Shown: piece by piece, positions 54,225 to 62,915 of the stretch
Numbering within the stretch: the stretch's first letter is position 1
How the letters are laid out: every line of letters starts with the position of its first letter
The notes under the pieces: generated by a model
What the model saw: the letters and a program-made list of their open reading frames with translations, nothing else
Databases searched by the model: none
What the model was told of the DNA's origin: nothing
NCBI RefSeq assembly: GCF_021654285.1
Contig: NZ_JAKFZS010000002.1
Span: 186,001-250,000 of the forward strand
Direction of reading: 5' to 3'
Source: Pseudoalteromonas luteoviolacea
Lineage (GTDB): Bacteria > Pseudomonadota > Gammaproteobacteria > Enterobacterales > Alteromonadaceae
Length of the DNA: 64,000 nucleotides
Made by a program: the position numbers and the translations under genes

Positions 54225-55020
54225 TGGAGGCTCCTGTTAGCGGTTCTGAAAAAATCATAGGGATTTCAAAGCTGGGGTGCAAGTTAATTTGCATGCCAGC
54301 ACGGTATATTGGTTGCAACACCTCAGGGCGTAAGACATCCTGTGGCTTGCCGTCGTGATAGATGACGCCATGGTGTAGCAGTAAAATTCTGTCAGCATAT
54401 AATGATGCTAAGTTTAAGTCGTGTAATACAGCAATGACGGTATTACCTTGCTCTGCAAACGATTTCGCTTTGCTTAAGGCCATATGTTGATGATGCAGAT
54501 CCAATGCCGAGGTTGGTTCGTCCAGTAACATCAACTTACCTGATGTTCCTGGTTTATGTGCATCAAGCTGCGCAATGCAACGTGCAAATTGCACACGTTG
54601 AAACTCACCGCCTGATAGTACGGTAACATCTCTGTCAGCTAACGCTTCTAGAGACATTTGCAGGATAACCTCATTGACCACTTTAGCCTGTGCTGATCTA
54701 GTCTCGTGATAGGGGTAGCGCCCCATTGCAATCAATTCTGCAGCACTAAAAGCAAAATTGACGCGGTTGTTTTGCAGCAGCATGGCGCGTTTGGTCGCCA
54801 GTTGCTGTGGGTCAAGTTGATGGATCCGCTGACCGTGGAATAACACATCACCTGAGTAGGTCAGATCATCACATATTGCGCTCAATAAGGTCGATTTACC
54901 CGCGCCATTCTCTCCAAGTAAGACAATAAATTGACCTTGCTGCGCAGTAAAAGACACGTCGTGAATAATGCGCTTGTTGCCGCGCGTAATCGAGATATTG
55001 TTGCACTCAAGCATGAGCAC
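54217..55020 (-). CDS. hmuV: heme ABC transporter ATP-binding protein
   Basis: 267-residue ATPase of the heme importer. Walker A GENGAGKST (about 36-44), signature LSGGEFQRVQFARC, Walker B LMLLDEPTSALDL and the switch histidine in AVLHDLNLA. Translation is coupled: its start overlaps hmuU by 14 bases and its stop overlaps the HugZ-like gene by 8. ATG at 55014 (MLECNNIS) is a possible alternative start. Confidence 0.94.
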   Translation of the reverse strand: MLMLECNNISITRGNKRIIHDVSFTAQQGQFIVLLGENGAGKSTLLSAICDDLTYSGDVLFHGQRIHQLDPQQLATKRAMLLQNNRVNFAFSAAELIAMGRYPYHETRSAQAKVVNEVILQMSLEALADRDVTVLSGGEFQRVQFARCIAQLDAHKPGTSGKLMLLDEPTSALDLHHQHMALSKAKSFAEQGNTVIAVLHDLNLASLYADRILLLHHGVIYHDGKPQDVLRPEVLQPIYRAGMQINLHPSFEIPMIFSEPLTGASNA

Positions 55021-56056
55021 CTCGCTTTTGCTTCACTAATTGATAGATAAAAAATGGCGCGCCAAATAGCGCTGTGACAATACCTATCGGTAACTCAGAG
55101 GGGGCGACAATCAGGCGTGCTATCCAATCAGCAAGTAACATTAATAAGCACCCTAAAAGCATGCTCAGAGGGAGCATTTTTCTTAGATCTGGACCCACTA
55201 ATAAGCGCGCGATATGGGGAACAACCAATCCAACAAAGCCAATCATACCCGCCATAGCAACGGCACCACCGACACCGAGCGCAACGAGAAAGACAACTTC
55301 GGTTTTTAGGCGTTTCACATTCACACCTAGATGTCTTGCATCTCTTTCGCCAAGCATCAGTGCGTTTATTTGGCGTTTCTTCAAAATCAACATGATGGTG
55401 CTGATGATGATAAGAGGAGCGCCGTAAATCATTGCTGACCAACTCGCGCCGCCTAAAGATCCCATCTGCCAATAAGTCATCAAACGCAATGAACTGTCGT
55501 CAGCAAAAAAGCTGAATAAGCCGATTATGGCCATGGCAATTGCATTAATGGCGACGCCTGCCAATAATAATGTCGTGATTTGAACCTGACCTTGATGATT
55601 GGCTAGACGGTAAATGACAGAAGTGATGGTTAATGCACCTACAAATGCGGCAGGTGCAACCATTGCTTCATTAATAAAGCTGACTTTGGGCGCGAGTGCG
55701 ATAACGGCAATGGCAGCGACCGCTGCGCCACCTGTGACGCCCATTAAACTGGGGTCGGCTAGCGGGTTGCGACATAGCGCCTGCGTTGCAGCGCCGCTGC
55801 AAGCGAGCACGGAGCCAACTAAAATGGCGAGTAGCAATCGAGGTAACCTAATTTGTGATACGACACTCATTTGCAGCTCATTAATATCCATTGTCATGGC
55901 ATCGGGTAATAACCAAGCGATGGGCATTTTCCAATCCCACCCAACAGGACCGCTACTGAGAGAGAGCCAAGCAAGGCCAAACAGCAATAAGCCGCTCAAC
56001 CAATACCACTTTAAATGTTGATTTGAGTTTAAAAGGGGAAGTGCGGTGTTGCTCAT
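55007..56056 (-). CDS. hmuU: heme ABC transporter permease
   Basis: 349-residue inner-membrane permease of the BtuC/FecCD family, about ten membrane segments. Family signatures: LLAILVGSVLACSGAATQAL, NPLADPSLMGVTGGA, and the cytoplasmic GGAVAMAGMIGFVGLVVPH segment that contacts the ATPase. Overlaps hmuT by 4 bases upstream and hmuV downstream. Confidence 0.94.
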   Translation of the reverse strand: MSNTALPLLNSNQHLKWYWLSGLLLFGLAWLSLSSGPVGWDWKMPIAWLLPDAMTMDINELQMSVVSQIRLPRLLLAILVGSVLACSGAATQALCRNPLADPSLMGVTGGAAVAAIAVIALAPKVSFINEAMVAPAAFVGALTITSVIYRLANHQGQVQITTLLLAGVAINAIAMAIIGLFSFFADDSSLRLMTYWQMGSLGGASWSAMIYGAPLIIISTIMLILKKRQINALMLGERDARHLGVNVKRLKTEVVFLVALGVGGAVAMAGMIGFVGLVVPHIARLLVGPDLRKMLPLSMLLGCLLMLLADWIARLIVAPSELPIGIVTALFGAPFFIYQLVKQKRGAHA

Positions 56057-56871
56057 AATGCCTGCTTACGATGAAATGCGTCTAGTTTGGCAATGGCTTC
56101 AGGTAATCGTGTAGTCATACCGAGTGCCATTAGAGAATCCATAACTAATAGACGACATTCCTTCGCAGCTGGGATTAAAGCAAGGGATGCTTGCTGACAA
56201 AACTTTTCTGGGCCGCCTGCACCATAGACAACATGACTGGGGGCGACGATAAAGTCAGGGTTGCTGACTAATAGAGATTCACGGTTAAAGGGCTTAAAAC
56301 CATTATGTACCGCGATATTTTCAATGCCTGTATAATCAAATAAGACATCTGGTACAGTCTCTTTTCCTGCGACCATCACACCTCTTTCACCAGCAGAGAG
56401 AATAAATAATGCCTTCGTACCTGAGCGTTTAGATTTACTTGGCAATTGCTTTTTTAAAGAGTTGATTAGCTGTTCTGCTTGAGGCTTTTTGTTGAGATCG
56501 GTTGCAACTTCGGTGATAAGAGAAAAAAGCCCTTGAACATGCTTTGGCTTTTCATACAACTTGAGTGGCACTCCAGTGCTTTTAATTTGCGTGAGTACTT
56601 CAGGGCGGCCAGCGCCTTCTAGGGTCAAAATCATAGTTGGCTTTTGCGATAAAATACCTTCTGCGGCCAAATCACGATAATAGCCAACCTTTGGCAGGGT
56701 TGTTGCTTTTGGTGGCCATGTACTTGAGGTGTCTACTGCAACGACAGATTCACCTGCATTGAGCGCATAGACGATATCTGTAATGGTGCCACCTGCGACG
56801 ACCAAGCGTTCTGCGTTTGCAGCGAAGCTACTCAGCATCAGTAAAATACCAATATAAAGGGTATGTTTCAT
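56053..56871 (-). CDS. hmuT: periplasmic heme-binding protein
   Basis: 272-residue substrate-binding protein of the heme ABC transporter, with a Sec signal peptide (1-20, ANA) and the helical backbone fold: RLVVAGGTITDIVYAL, GYYRDLAAEGILSQKPTMIL, FNRESLLVSNPDFIVAPS and a C-terminal helix. First gene of the minus-strand operon hmuT-hmuU-hmuV-hugZ-like, divergent from the heme receptor gene. Confidence 0.93.
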   Translation of the reverse strand: MKHTLYIGILLMLSSFAANAERLVVAGGTITDIVYALNAGESVVAVDTSSTWPPKATTLPKVGYYRDLAAEGILSQKPTMILTLEGAGRPEVLTQIKSTGVPLKLYEKPKHVQGLFSLITEVATDLNKKPQAEQLINSLKKQLPSKSKRSGTKALFILSAGERGVMVAGKETVPDVLFDYTGIENIAVHNGFKPFNRESLLVSNPDFIVAPSHVVYGAGGPEKFCQQASLALIPAAKECRLLVMDSLMALGMTTRLPEAIAKLDAFHRKQAL

Positions 56872-57013
56872 TGTTCTCTCACGTGTTAATTACTTGAGTT
56901 TTTGACTCGTTACTGCACGTTTGAAGGGCAGTTTGAGCGACTAATAAATCCCTTATGAGTCTGTGTATCCAATGACGGTAATAATACATTCTCAAGGAAC
57001 TAAAATCTACATG

Positions 57014-57042
57014 ATTATAGAAATGCAAATAATTATCGTTTG
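57014..57042 (-). promoter_or_regulatory. possible promoter of the hmuT operon
   Basis: On the minus strand a perfect TATAAT (57014-57019) lies 17 bases from a weak -35 (CAAACG, 57037-57042). The Fur-like box covers the spacer and -35. The implied leader is about 135 bases. Confidence 0.4.
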
Positions 57043-57043
57043 C
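57025..57043. promoter_or_regulatory. Fur-like box between the heme operon and the heme receptor gene
   Basis: The 19-bp element matches 12 of 19 positions of the Fur consensus GATAATGATAATCATTATC and is partly palindromic (GCAAAT and its mirror GTTTGC at the ends). It overlaps both divergent promoters, which fits iron-dependent repression of the locus. Position and match are read by eye. Confidence 0.6.
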
Positions 57044-57068
57044 GATAGTTTAAAAATACCTTTATAGT
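57040..57068 (+). promoter_or_regulatory. sigma70 promoter of the heme receptor gene
   Basis: TTGCGA (57040-57045) and TATAGT (57063-57068) with a 17-base spacer. The -35 overlaps the Fur-like box. GAGG at 57100-57103 is the ribosome binding site. Confidence 0.6.
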
Positions 57069-57113
57069 GCACAGCGAAATTTATTCGTTCTTCCTGTTTG
57101 AGGTTAAAAGATA

Positions 57114-59201
57114 ATGTTTAAACAAACTACTATTTCGCTAAGTATTGCAGCTGCGGTCTTTACTGCGCCAAGTTCAGTTGCGGAGCAATTTGAGAAAGAC
57201 AGCGAGGTTATCGTAGTATCAGGGTCACGTATTGAGCAAAAGCTTGAGGATGTTGCGGGCTCTGTGAATGTTGTCACCGAACAAGAAATTGAACGTGAGT
57301 TAGCAGTGGACTTAAATAGTGCATTTAAGTATCAAACAGGGATCACAACTACGGGCTCAACTGGTGAAGCCCAAGCGCTCAATATTCGTGGTATTGGTGG
57401 AAATCGTGTTGTTTACGTCAAAGACGGACGCCGCTTGAATGATGCTTATTCTGGTGGTGGTAGTCTAATTGTTGGTCGAGGGTATTTAGACGTCGACAAT
57501 GTAAAACAAATTGAAGTTGCCAAAGGTGCAGCCTCATCTCTATATGGCTCGGATGCGCTGGGCGGTATTATTGTCATAACGACTAAAAACCCATCTGATT
57601 ATTTAGCTGGTGAGAATACCTTTGCTCAAGTCGGGCTTGGTTTTAATGGCGTAAGTGATGAAACGAGTTTGAGCGGAACTTTTGCAGCTCAATTAAGCGA
57701 AAATAATGCTTCTTCAATACAGATCACTCGCCGAGATGGTGAAGAAGTCCAAAACTTCAATGATTCATTAGATGCTTATGAATACTTATCTAACGCGGCG
57801 ATTATAAAATCAGAGTTCACGTTATCAGATACTTCATCTTTGTTAGCTACGATTGACTTGTTTGAACAAGAGTATAAGCAAGTGATCACACCAAGTATGT
57901 ATGAAACGGTAGATAATAATGAAAATGTCTCTTTTTCACTTCAATTTGATACCAATGCTGGTACCGCATTTTATGATAATTTGAATGCACAATTATATGT
58001 GAGTGACTTTGATCAGCAGAGCGACCAAATAAGAATGGGCTATACAGGCACGTCAGTATCTCACAATGATTATGGTTTCGAGCAGACAATTTTTGGCACT
58101 CGATTAGTTTTAGATAAGCAATTACAAACAGGTAATATTGCACATCAAATAGTATATGGCATTGACTATGATAGCTACGAAACTGCAAGGCCTCGAGTAA
58201 GCACGGTTAAAGACTTGCAAGGCAATATTATCAGCGCTGATGTGTTTAAGCCGACATTTCCTGGTGCAGACACCACAATGCTAGGTATCTTTTTACAGGA
58301 TAATATTACTCTGATCCCAGATGCTTTGACTCTGAATGCTGGATTAAGATTTGATAATTATGATATGAAGGCCAAGCATGATGATTTATATCAAGGCAGT
58401 GAGTTTGGCGATTACAGTGAATCTGCATTATCACCAAAACTGGGTCTAATTTACTCCTTTAATGATAACCTAAACCTTGTTGCGCAATATGCGCGTGGTT
58501 TTAAGATCCCACCGCATGACTTGGCCTACCAAAGTCATGGTGTACCTACACGATATCAGATTATACCTAATGCAGATCTAGAATCTGAAACCAGTGACAG
58601 CTTTGAATTTGGTATGAAAGGGCACTTTGAAGACAAGCAGTTTTCTGCAACGTTCTTCCAGTCTGTGATCGACGACTTTATAGGTACTACTGTCGTTCGA
58701 ATGGAGCCGGGCCCAAGCCCTACCTCGCGACCTGTGCCTATTATGCAATATCAGAATGTGGCTGAGGTAGAGCTTAAGGGGTTTGAGACTAACTTATCAG
58801 TTTGGATAAATGACAACCTCTCTTTTGATACTGGTTTGACTTATATTCAAGGCAAAAATAAAGAGACTAATGAGTATGAATCTTCGATTAGTCCGCTTAA
58901 TGGCTTTATAAAGGCGCGCTATGAGGCGGATACTTGGTCTGTCACAACCGCATTTAAAGCGGCTAAGCGAATGACAAAGGTACCGAATGAGACAAGTGCC
59001 AAGACGTCTGGTTGGGGCACTGTTGATATATTTGCTGATTATGATTTAGGTAAATGGAAACTTAATGCCGGTATTTTTAATTTGCTAGATAAGGAATATA
59101 TACCTTATGAAAGTGTTGCGGGACTAAAAAATACCACAGATCTGTCTGAGTATACTCAATCAGGTCGTTATTTTGCAGCCAACGCTCGATTTACTTTTTA
59201 A
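57114..59201 (+). CDS. TonB-dependent heme/hemoglobin receptor
   Basis: 695-residue outer-membrane receptor with a signal peptide (1-23, SVA), a TonB-box-like start of the mature part (SEVIVVSGSR), a plug (about 30-155; NIRGIGGNRVVYVKDGRRLND, VAKGAASSLYGSDALGGIIVITTK) and a barrel ending in ANARFTF. The segment YARGFKIPPHDLAY followed by NADLESETS corresponds to the FRAP and NPNL motifs of heme receptors (here in a diverged form). Divergent placement from hmuTUV, together with the shared Fur-like box, assigns the ligand to heme or hemoproteins. Confidence 0.9.
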   Translation: MFKQTTISLSIAAAVFTAPSSVAEQFEKDSEVIVVSGSRIEQKLEDVAGSVNVVTEQEIERELAVDLNSAFKYQTGITTTGSTGEAQALNIRGIGGNRVVYVKDGRRLNDAYSGGGSLIVGRGYLDVDNVKQIEVAKGAASSLYGSDALGGIIVITTKNPSDYLAGENTFAQVGLGFNGVSDETSLSGTFAAQLSENNASSIQITRRDGEEVQNFNDSLDAYEYLSNAAIIKSEFTLSDTSSLLATIDLFEQEYKQVITPSMYETVDNNENVSFSLQFDTNAGTAFYDNLNAQLYVSDFDQQSDQIRMGYTGTSVSHNDYGFEQTIFGTRLVLDKQLQTGNIAHQIVYGIDYDSYETARPRVSTVKDLQGNIISADVFKPTFPGADTTMLGIFLQDNITLIPDALTLNAGLRFDNYDMKAKHDDLYQGSEFGDYSESALSPKLGLIYSFNDNLNLVAQYARGFKIPPHDLAYQSHGVPTRYQIIPNADLESETSDSFEFGMKGHFEDKQFSATFFQSVIDDFIGTTVVRMEPGPSPTSRPVPIMQYQNVAEVELKGFETNLSVWINDNLSFDTGLTYIQGKNKETNEYESSISPLNGFIKARYEADTWSVTTAFKAAKRMTKVPNETSAKTSGWGTVDIFADYDLGKWKLNAGIFNLLDKEYIPYESVAGLKNTTDLSEYTQSGRYFAANARFTF

Positions 59202-59253
59202 ACGTAAACACTCTCCCTGATGCCATGTGGGTTGATCCTGAGTGGCATTGTTT

Positions 59254-59286
59254 AAAAAGGGTGTAACCTAGTTATGCCCTTTTTTA
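59254..59286 (+). terminator. Rho-independent terminator of the heme receptor gene
   Basis: AAAAAGGG and CCCTTTTT pair, with GTAAC/GTTAT extending the stem to about 14 bp including G-T pairs around a CTA loop; T-run follows. Confidence 0.8.
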
Positions 59287-59382
59287 TGTTATTTACGGCA
59301 TGAATCATGTAGTTAAATGGCATGGGCTTAGGCCTAAAATAAATTAGGTATGTCAAGATTGAGAATTAAATCTAAAACATAC

Positions 59383-59410
59383 TTGCATTGTTGAGAAAAA
59401 CTCGTACAAT
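59383..59410 (+). promoter_or_regulatory. sigma70 promoter of the rpsP operon
   Basis: TTGCAT (59383-59388) and TACAAT (59405-59410) with a 16-base spacer. A leader hairpin CTTCCC/GGGAAG (59418-59434) follows directly, possibly part of a regulatory leader. Confidence 0.6.
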
Positions 59411-59478
59411 TCCCCAGCTTCCCGTAGTGGGAAGTTATATCTTATTAATGAAAACAGTCAATCTATGTAGAGGACGGT

Positions 59479-59727
59479 ATGGTAACTATTCGTTTGCAAC
59501 GTGGCGGCGCTAAAAAGCGTCCATTCTATCAAATCGTGGTTGCGGATAGCCGTTTCTCGCGTGACGGTCGTTTCATCGAGAAAGTAGGTTTCTTTAACCC
59601 AATCGCTTCTGGTCAGGAAGAAAAAATTCGTCTAGATCTTGCTCGTGTTGATCACTGGGTAGGTCAGGGCGCATCTCTTTCAGATCGCGTAGCTAAGTTA
59701 GTTAAAGACGCTCGTAAAGCGGCTTAA
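59479..59727 (+). CDS. rpsP: 30S ribosomal protein S16
   Basis: 82-residue S16, same length as E. coli. [20 protein letters not shown] and FFNPIA are typical. First gene of rpsP-rimM-trmD-rplS, a conserved operon that joins two ribosomal proteins with two RNA maturation enzymes. Confidence 0.97.
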   Translation: MVTIRLQRGGAKKRPFYQIVVADSRFSRDGRFIEKVGFFNPIASGQEEKIRLDLARVDHWVGQGASLSDRVAKLVKDARKAA

Positions 59728-59744
59728 TAGGCGTAAGTGTAACC

Positions 59745-60278
59745 ATGAGTCAAGATAACACCTCGACACTTGTTGTCGGCAAATTAGGTGCCCCTTATGG
59801 TATTAAGGGTTGGCTTAAGGTGCATTCATTTACTGATGATCCCCAAGGGATCTTCGATTTCAGCCCATGGTTGATAGGGCAACAAGGTAAATGGCAAGCA
59901 CTTGAAGTGAGCGACTGGCGTCGCCACAACAAGGGTTTCATCGCTAAATTTGCGAACATTAACGACCGAGATGAAGCAATGGCTTATACCAATGCTGAAA
60001 TCGCCGTTAATAGTGAGCAGCTTCCTGAATTACCTGAAGGGGAGTTTTATTGGCGAGACTTAATTGGTATGACGGTTGTAACCAATAAAGGTTATAACTT
60101 AGGTCATGTCGATGACCTTATGGAGACTGGCTCAAATGACGTTTTGGTTGTGAAAGCAAACAAAAAAGATGCATTTGGTCAGGCTGAACGCTTAATTCCA
60201 TTTTTGACAGATTCTGTCATTGTTGAAATTAAGCATGAAGAACGTGAAATTACGGTTGATTGGGATCCAGCATTTTAA
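59745..60278 (+). CDS. rimM: 16S rRNA processing protein RimM
   Basis: 177-residue maturation factor for the 30S head that binds S19. Two beta-barrel domains: [22 protein letters not shown] near the N terminus and a PRC-type domain after [10 protein letters not shown] (about 101-177), ending VDWDPAF. The TAA stop shares one base with the trmD start (TAATG). Confidence 0.96.
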   Translation: MSQDNTSTLVVGKLGAPYGIKGWLKVHSFTDDPQGIFDFSPWLIGQQGKWQALEVSDWRRHNKGFIAKFANINDRDEAMAYTNAEIAVNSEQLPELPEGEFYWRDLIGMTVVTNKGYNLGHVDDLMETGSNDVLVVKANKKDAFGQAERLIPFLTDSVIVEIKHEEREITVDWDPAF

Positions 60279-61042
60279 TGAGTGAACAGCAAAAACTTTG
60301 GGTCGGCGTTGTCTCGTTGTTCCCTGAAATGTTTGATGCAGTTACTCAGCAAGGTGTAACTGGTCGAGCTGTGAAAAACGGTTTGATTGAGTTCAGTTGT
60401 TGGAACCCAAGAGAGTATGCGACTGACAAGCATCGTACTGTAGATGATCGCCCTTATGGCGGTGGTCCAGGTATGTTGATGATGGTAGAGCCGCTTGAAA
60501 AAGCCATTCTAGATGCAAAAGCTGCAGCTGGTCATGGTGCAAAAGTAATTTACATGTCTCCACAAGGGCGCAAACTAGACCAACAAGGCGCTGCTGAATT
60601 GGCAACGTCTGAAAAGTTGATTTTAGTTGCGGGTCGATATGAAGGTATAGATGAACGGATCATCGAGTCTCATGTAGACGAAGAGTGGTCCATCGGTGAT
60701 TTTATTCTCAGTGGTGGCGAATTGCCCGCCATGACACTTATTGACGCAGTTGCGCGATTAGTGCCAGGTGTGCTTGGTCACAATCAGTCTGCTGAGCAGG
60801 ATTCATTTTCGGATGGCCTGTTAGATTGCCCTCACTATACTCGGCCTGAAACATTGGATGGAAAGCAGGTCCCTGCTGTATTACTCAGTGGGAACCATAA
60901 AGAAATTGCAAAATGGCGCTTAAAGCAGTCATTAGGCAGGACTTGGCTACGCCGTCCGGACTTGTTGCGTAACCTAGCTCTGACTGAGGAGCAAGCAAGG
61001 CTTCTCGCTGAATTTCAGCAAGAACATGAAGCTTGTGGCTAG
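60278..61042 (+). CDS. trmD: tRNA (guanine-N1)-methyltransferase
   Basis: Makes m1G37 in tRNAs to prevent frameshifting. 254 residues (E. coli 255) from ATG 60278, overlapping the rimM stop. Trefoil-knot SAM-binding and catalytic motifs: [42 protein letters not shown] and [12 protein letters not shown]. The frame upstream of this ATG belongs to rimM. Confidence 0.97.
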   Translation: MSEQQKLWVGVVSLFPEMFDAVTQQGVTGRAVKNGLIEFSCWNPREYATDKHRTVDDRPYGGGPGMLMMVEPLEKAILDAKAAAGHGAKVIYMSPQGRKLDQQGAAELATSEKLILVAGRYEGIDERIIESHVDEEWSIGDFILSGGELPAMTLIDAVARLVPGVLGHNQSAEQDSFSDGLLDCPHYTRPETLDGKQVPAVLLSGNHKEIAKWRLKQSLGRTWLRRPDLLRNLALTEEQARLLAEFQQEHEACG

Positions 61043-61075
61043 AAGACAGTTACTCCTAGGAATGTGAGAAATAAA

Positions 61076-61435
61076 ATGGCAAAAGTAAACCAAAATATTA
61101 TTAAAGCGCTTGAAGAAGAGCAGCTTAAAAAAGACGTACCAGTGTTCGGCGCTGGTGATACAGTAGTTGTACAGGTACGTGTAAAAGAAGGTAACAAAGA
61201 GCGTCTACAGGCCTTTGAAGGTGTTGTAATCGCTAAGCGCAACCGTGGCCTTCATTCATCTTTCACTGTTCGTAAGATTTCAAGCGGTGAAGGTGTTGAG
61301 CGTGTTTTCCAAACACACAGCCCAGTGGTTGATAGCGTTACAGTTAAGCGTCGTGGTGCGGTTCGTCGTGCTAAGCTTTACTACTTACGCGAGCGTTCTG
61401 GTAAATCTGCACGTATTAAAGAGAAACTTAACTAA
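61076..61435 (+). CDS. rplS: 50S ribosomal protein L19
   Basis: 119-residue L19 (E. coli 115) at the 30S-50S interface. Typical segments: [43 protein letters not shown] and [22 protein letters not shown] at 61076 (MAKVNQNII) is chosen over the in-frame ATG at 61064. Operon ends with the terminator at 61461. Confidence 0.97.
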   Translation: MAKVNQNIIKALEEEQLKKDVPVFGAGDTVVVQVRVKEGNKERLQAFEGVVIAKRNRGLHSSFTVRKISSGEGVERVFQTHSPVVDSVTVKRRGAVRRAKLYYLRERSGKSARIKEKLN

Positions 61436-61460
61436 TACGCGCATACTACCTATGCTTAAC

Positions 61461-61487
61461 AAACAGACCGCTTTATGCGGTCTGTTT
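61461..61487 (+). terminator. Rho-independent terminator of the rpsP-rplS operon
   Basis: An 11-bp stem (61461-61471 with 61477-61487) around TTTAT, ending in TTT. Confidence 0.8.
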
Positions 61488-61644
61488 GGTTTCAGGCTCT
61501 CACTTTTTCAATATTAGCCACCAAACTCACTTCAAAACACTTTCTTATTTTCTACTTAGTATAAAACTCCTGCGTTTGTACCCTACAATAGTATGAAGAA
61601 ACAAATTGACGCTTTCTTAATAAAATTCGTCCTGTTAGACTGGG

Positions 61645-61662
61645 TGTAATTTATTATTTACT
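61645..61662 (+). promoter_or_regulatory. TyrR-like box 1 upstream of tyrA
   Basis: TGTAAT-TTATTA-TTTACT fits TGTAAA-N6-TTTACA at 10 of 12 fixed positions, including the G and C that are invariant in known boxes. Confidence 0.6.
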
Positions 61663-61664
61663 GG

Positions 61665-61682
61665 TGTAAATTAAGGTTTACG
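61665..61682 (+). promoter_or_regulatory. TyrR-like box 2 overlapping the tyrA ribosome binding site
   Basis: TGTAAA-TTAAGG-TTTACG fits the same consensus at 11 of 12 positions and lies 2 bases after box 1 and 2 bases before the tyrA ATG. It includes the AAGG ribosome binding site, so a bound dimer could also influence transcription elongation into tyrA. Confidence 0.65.
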
Positions 61683-61684
61683 GT

Positions 61685-62836
61685 ATGGGAATGAGAGAGA
61701 ACTTAAGCCTAGATGAGCTGCGCATACAGATAGACCGTTGTGACAGTGAACTGGTGAGCTTACTTGCTGAGCGAAGAAGGCTGACCGAACAGGTAGGTCA
61801 GATCAAACAACAAAAGGGCGCTGCGTTACATGCTCCAGACCGAGAGGCGGCATTGATCGCTGCTCGCCGTCAGCAAGCTGAAGAGAAAGGTGTCAACCCG
61901 GAGTTGGTAGAAGATATTTTGCGTCGTATGATGCGTGAAGCTTATGAAAACCAACAGAGTAAATTGGCATGTGCAGCGCCACAACTTTCACCTATTGTTA
62001 TTGTCGGTGGTCAAGGTGCGATGGGCCAACTGTTTGCAAAACAGTTTAAACGTTCAGGATATGAGGTAAAGATACTCGATAAATCGCAACAAGCGGATGC
62101 CAGCTCAGTGTTAGCAGGCGCTAAACTCGTGCTGGTGAGTGTGCCGATAAATAGTTTAGATCAAGTGATAGCGGACCTGCCGCCATTAGATCCTGAATGC
62201 ATTTTGGCAGATATTACCTCTGTTAAGCAAAGCCCTTTAAAAAGTTTACTCAATAAACACGCAGGCCCAGTGGTTGGGTTACACCCTATGTTTGGACCTG
62301 ATATTTCACATTGGGTTAAACAGACAGTTGTTGCTTGTCATGGCCGTGATGAGAACGCATGCAGTGGATTATTAAAACAGCTGCAAATATGGGGATGCCA
62401 TATTGTGCCAATGGAAGCGAAAAAGCACGATCAAGCAATGCAGATTATTCAGGTTATGCGCCACTTAACAACATTTGTATATGGACAGTTTTTAGCGAAG
62501 CAATGTCATACGTTAGAGGAGCTGCGCAGTTGTTCCTCACCTATTTATCAATTAGAGCTGATGATGGTTGGTCGATTATTTGCGCAATCTCCTGAATTGT
62601 ATGCGGATATTATGCTAGCCCAGTTTGAAGATGTCGAAGGGCTACTTGCAAGTTATCAAGACACCTTTGAACAAACACTTCAGAGGTTAAAACAAGGTGA
62701 TAAGCAAGCCTTGATTGATGGCTTTGACAAAGCACAAACTTATTTCTCAGACAGTGCGCATACCTTTTTAGCGCAAAGTCGCGGGATTTTAAATAAAGCC
62801 AATGATGCGAAAGTGTTAGATGAGCTTGCTTCTTAA
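61685..62836 (+). CDS. tyrA: chorismate mutase / prephenate dehydrogenase
   Basis: Bifunctional TyrA of tyrosine synthesis, 383 residues (E. coli 373). N-terminal AroQ chorismate mutase (about 1-95; LRIQIDRCDSELVSLLAERRRL, VNPELVEDILRRMMREAY) and a C-terminal NAD-dependent dehydrogenase (IVIVGGQGAMGQLFAKQF, about 105-122; GLHPMFGPDIS, and HDQAMQIIQVMRHLT). Start ATG 61685; AAGG lies 8 bases upstream. Two TyrR-like boxes upstream suggest aromatic amino acid control. Convergent with pheA. Confidence 0.95.
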   Translation: MGMRENLSLDELRIQIDRCDSELVSLLAERRRLTEQVGQIKQQKGAALHAPDREAALIAARRQQAEEKGVNPELVEDILRRMMREAYENQQSKLACAAPQLSPIVIVGGQGAMGQLFAKQFKRSGYEVKILDKSQQADASSVLAGAKLVLVSVPINSLDQVIADLPPLDPECILADITSVKQSPLKSLLNKHAGPVVGLHPMFGPDISHWVKQTVVACHGRDENACSGLLKQLQIWGCHIVPMEAKKHDQAMQIIQVMRHLTTFVYGQFLAKQCHTLEELRSCSSPIYQLELMMVGRLFAQSPELYADIMLAQFEDVEGLLASYQDTFEQTLQRLKQGDKQALIDGFDKAQTYFSDSAHTFLAQSRGILNKANDAKVLDELAS

Positions 62837-62840
62837 ATTA

Positions 62841-62868
62841 AAAAAGCGCTATGTATATAGCGCTTTTT
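62841..62868. terminator. bidirectional terminator between tyrA and pheA
   Basis: A perfect 12-bp stem (62841-62852 with 62857-62868) around GTAT with five A and five T at the ends. Confidence 0.85.
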
Positions 62869-62915
62869 CCACTGTTTTATTCTATTACCCGTTCACAAAA
62901 ACCTACGGTTGATGA

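Noticed and set aside
61606..61611. TTGACG as -35 of the tyrA promoter
   Set aside because: No acceptable -10 element at 15-19 bases.
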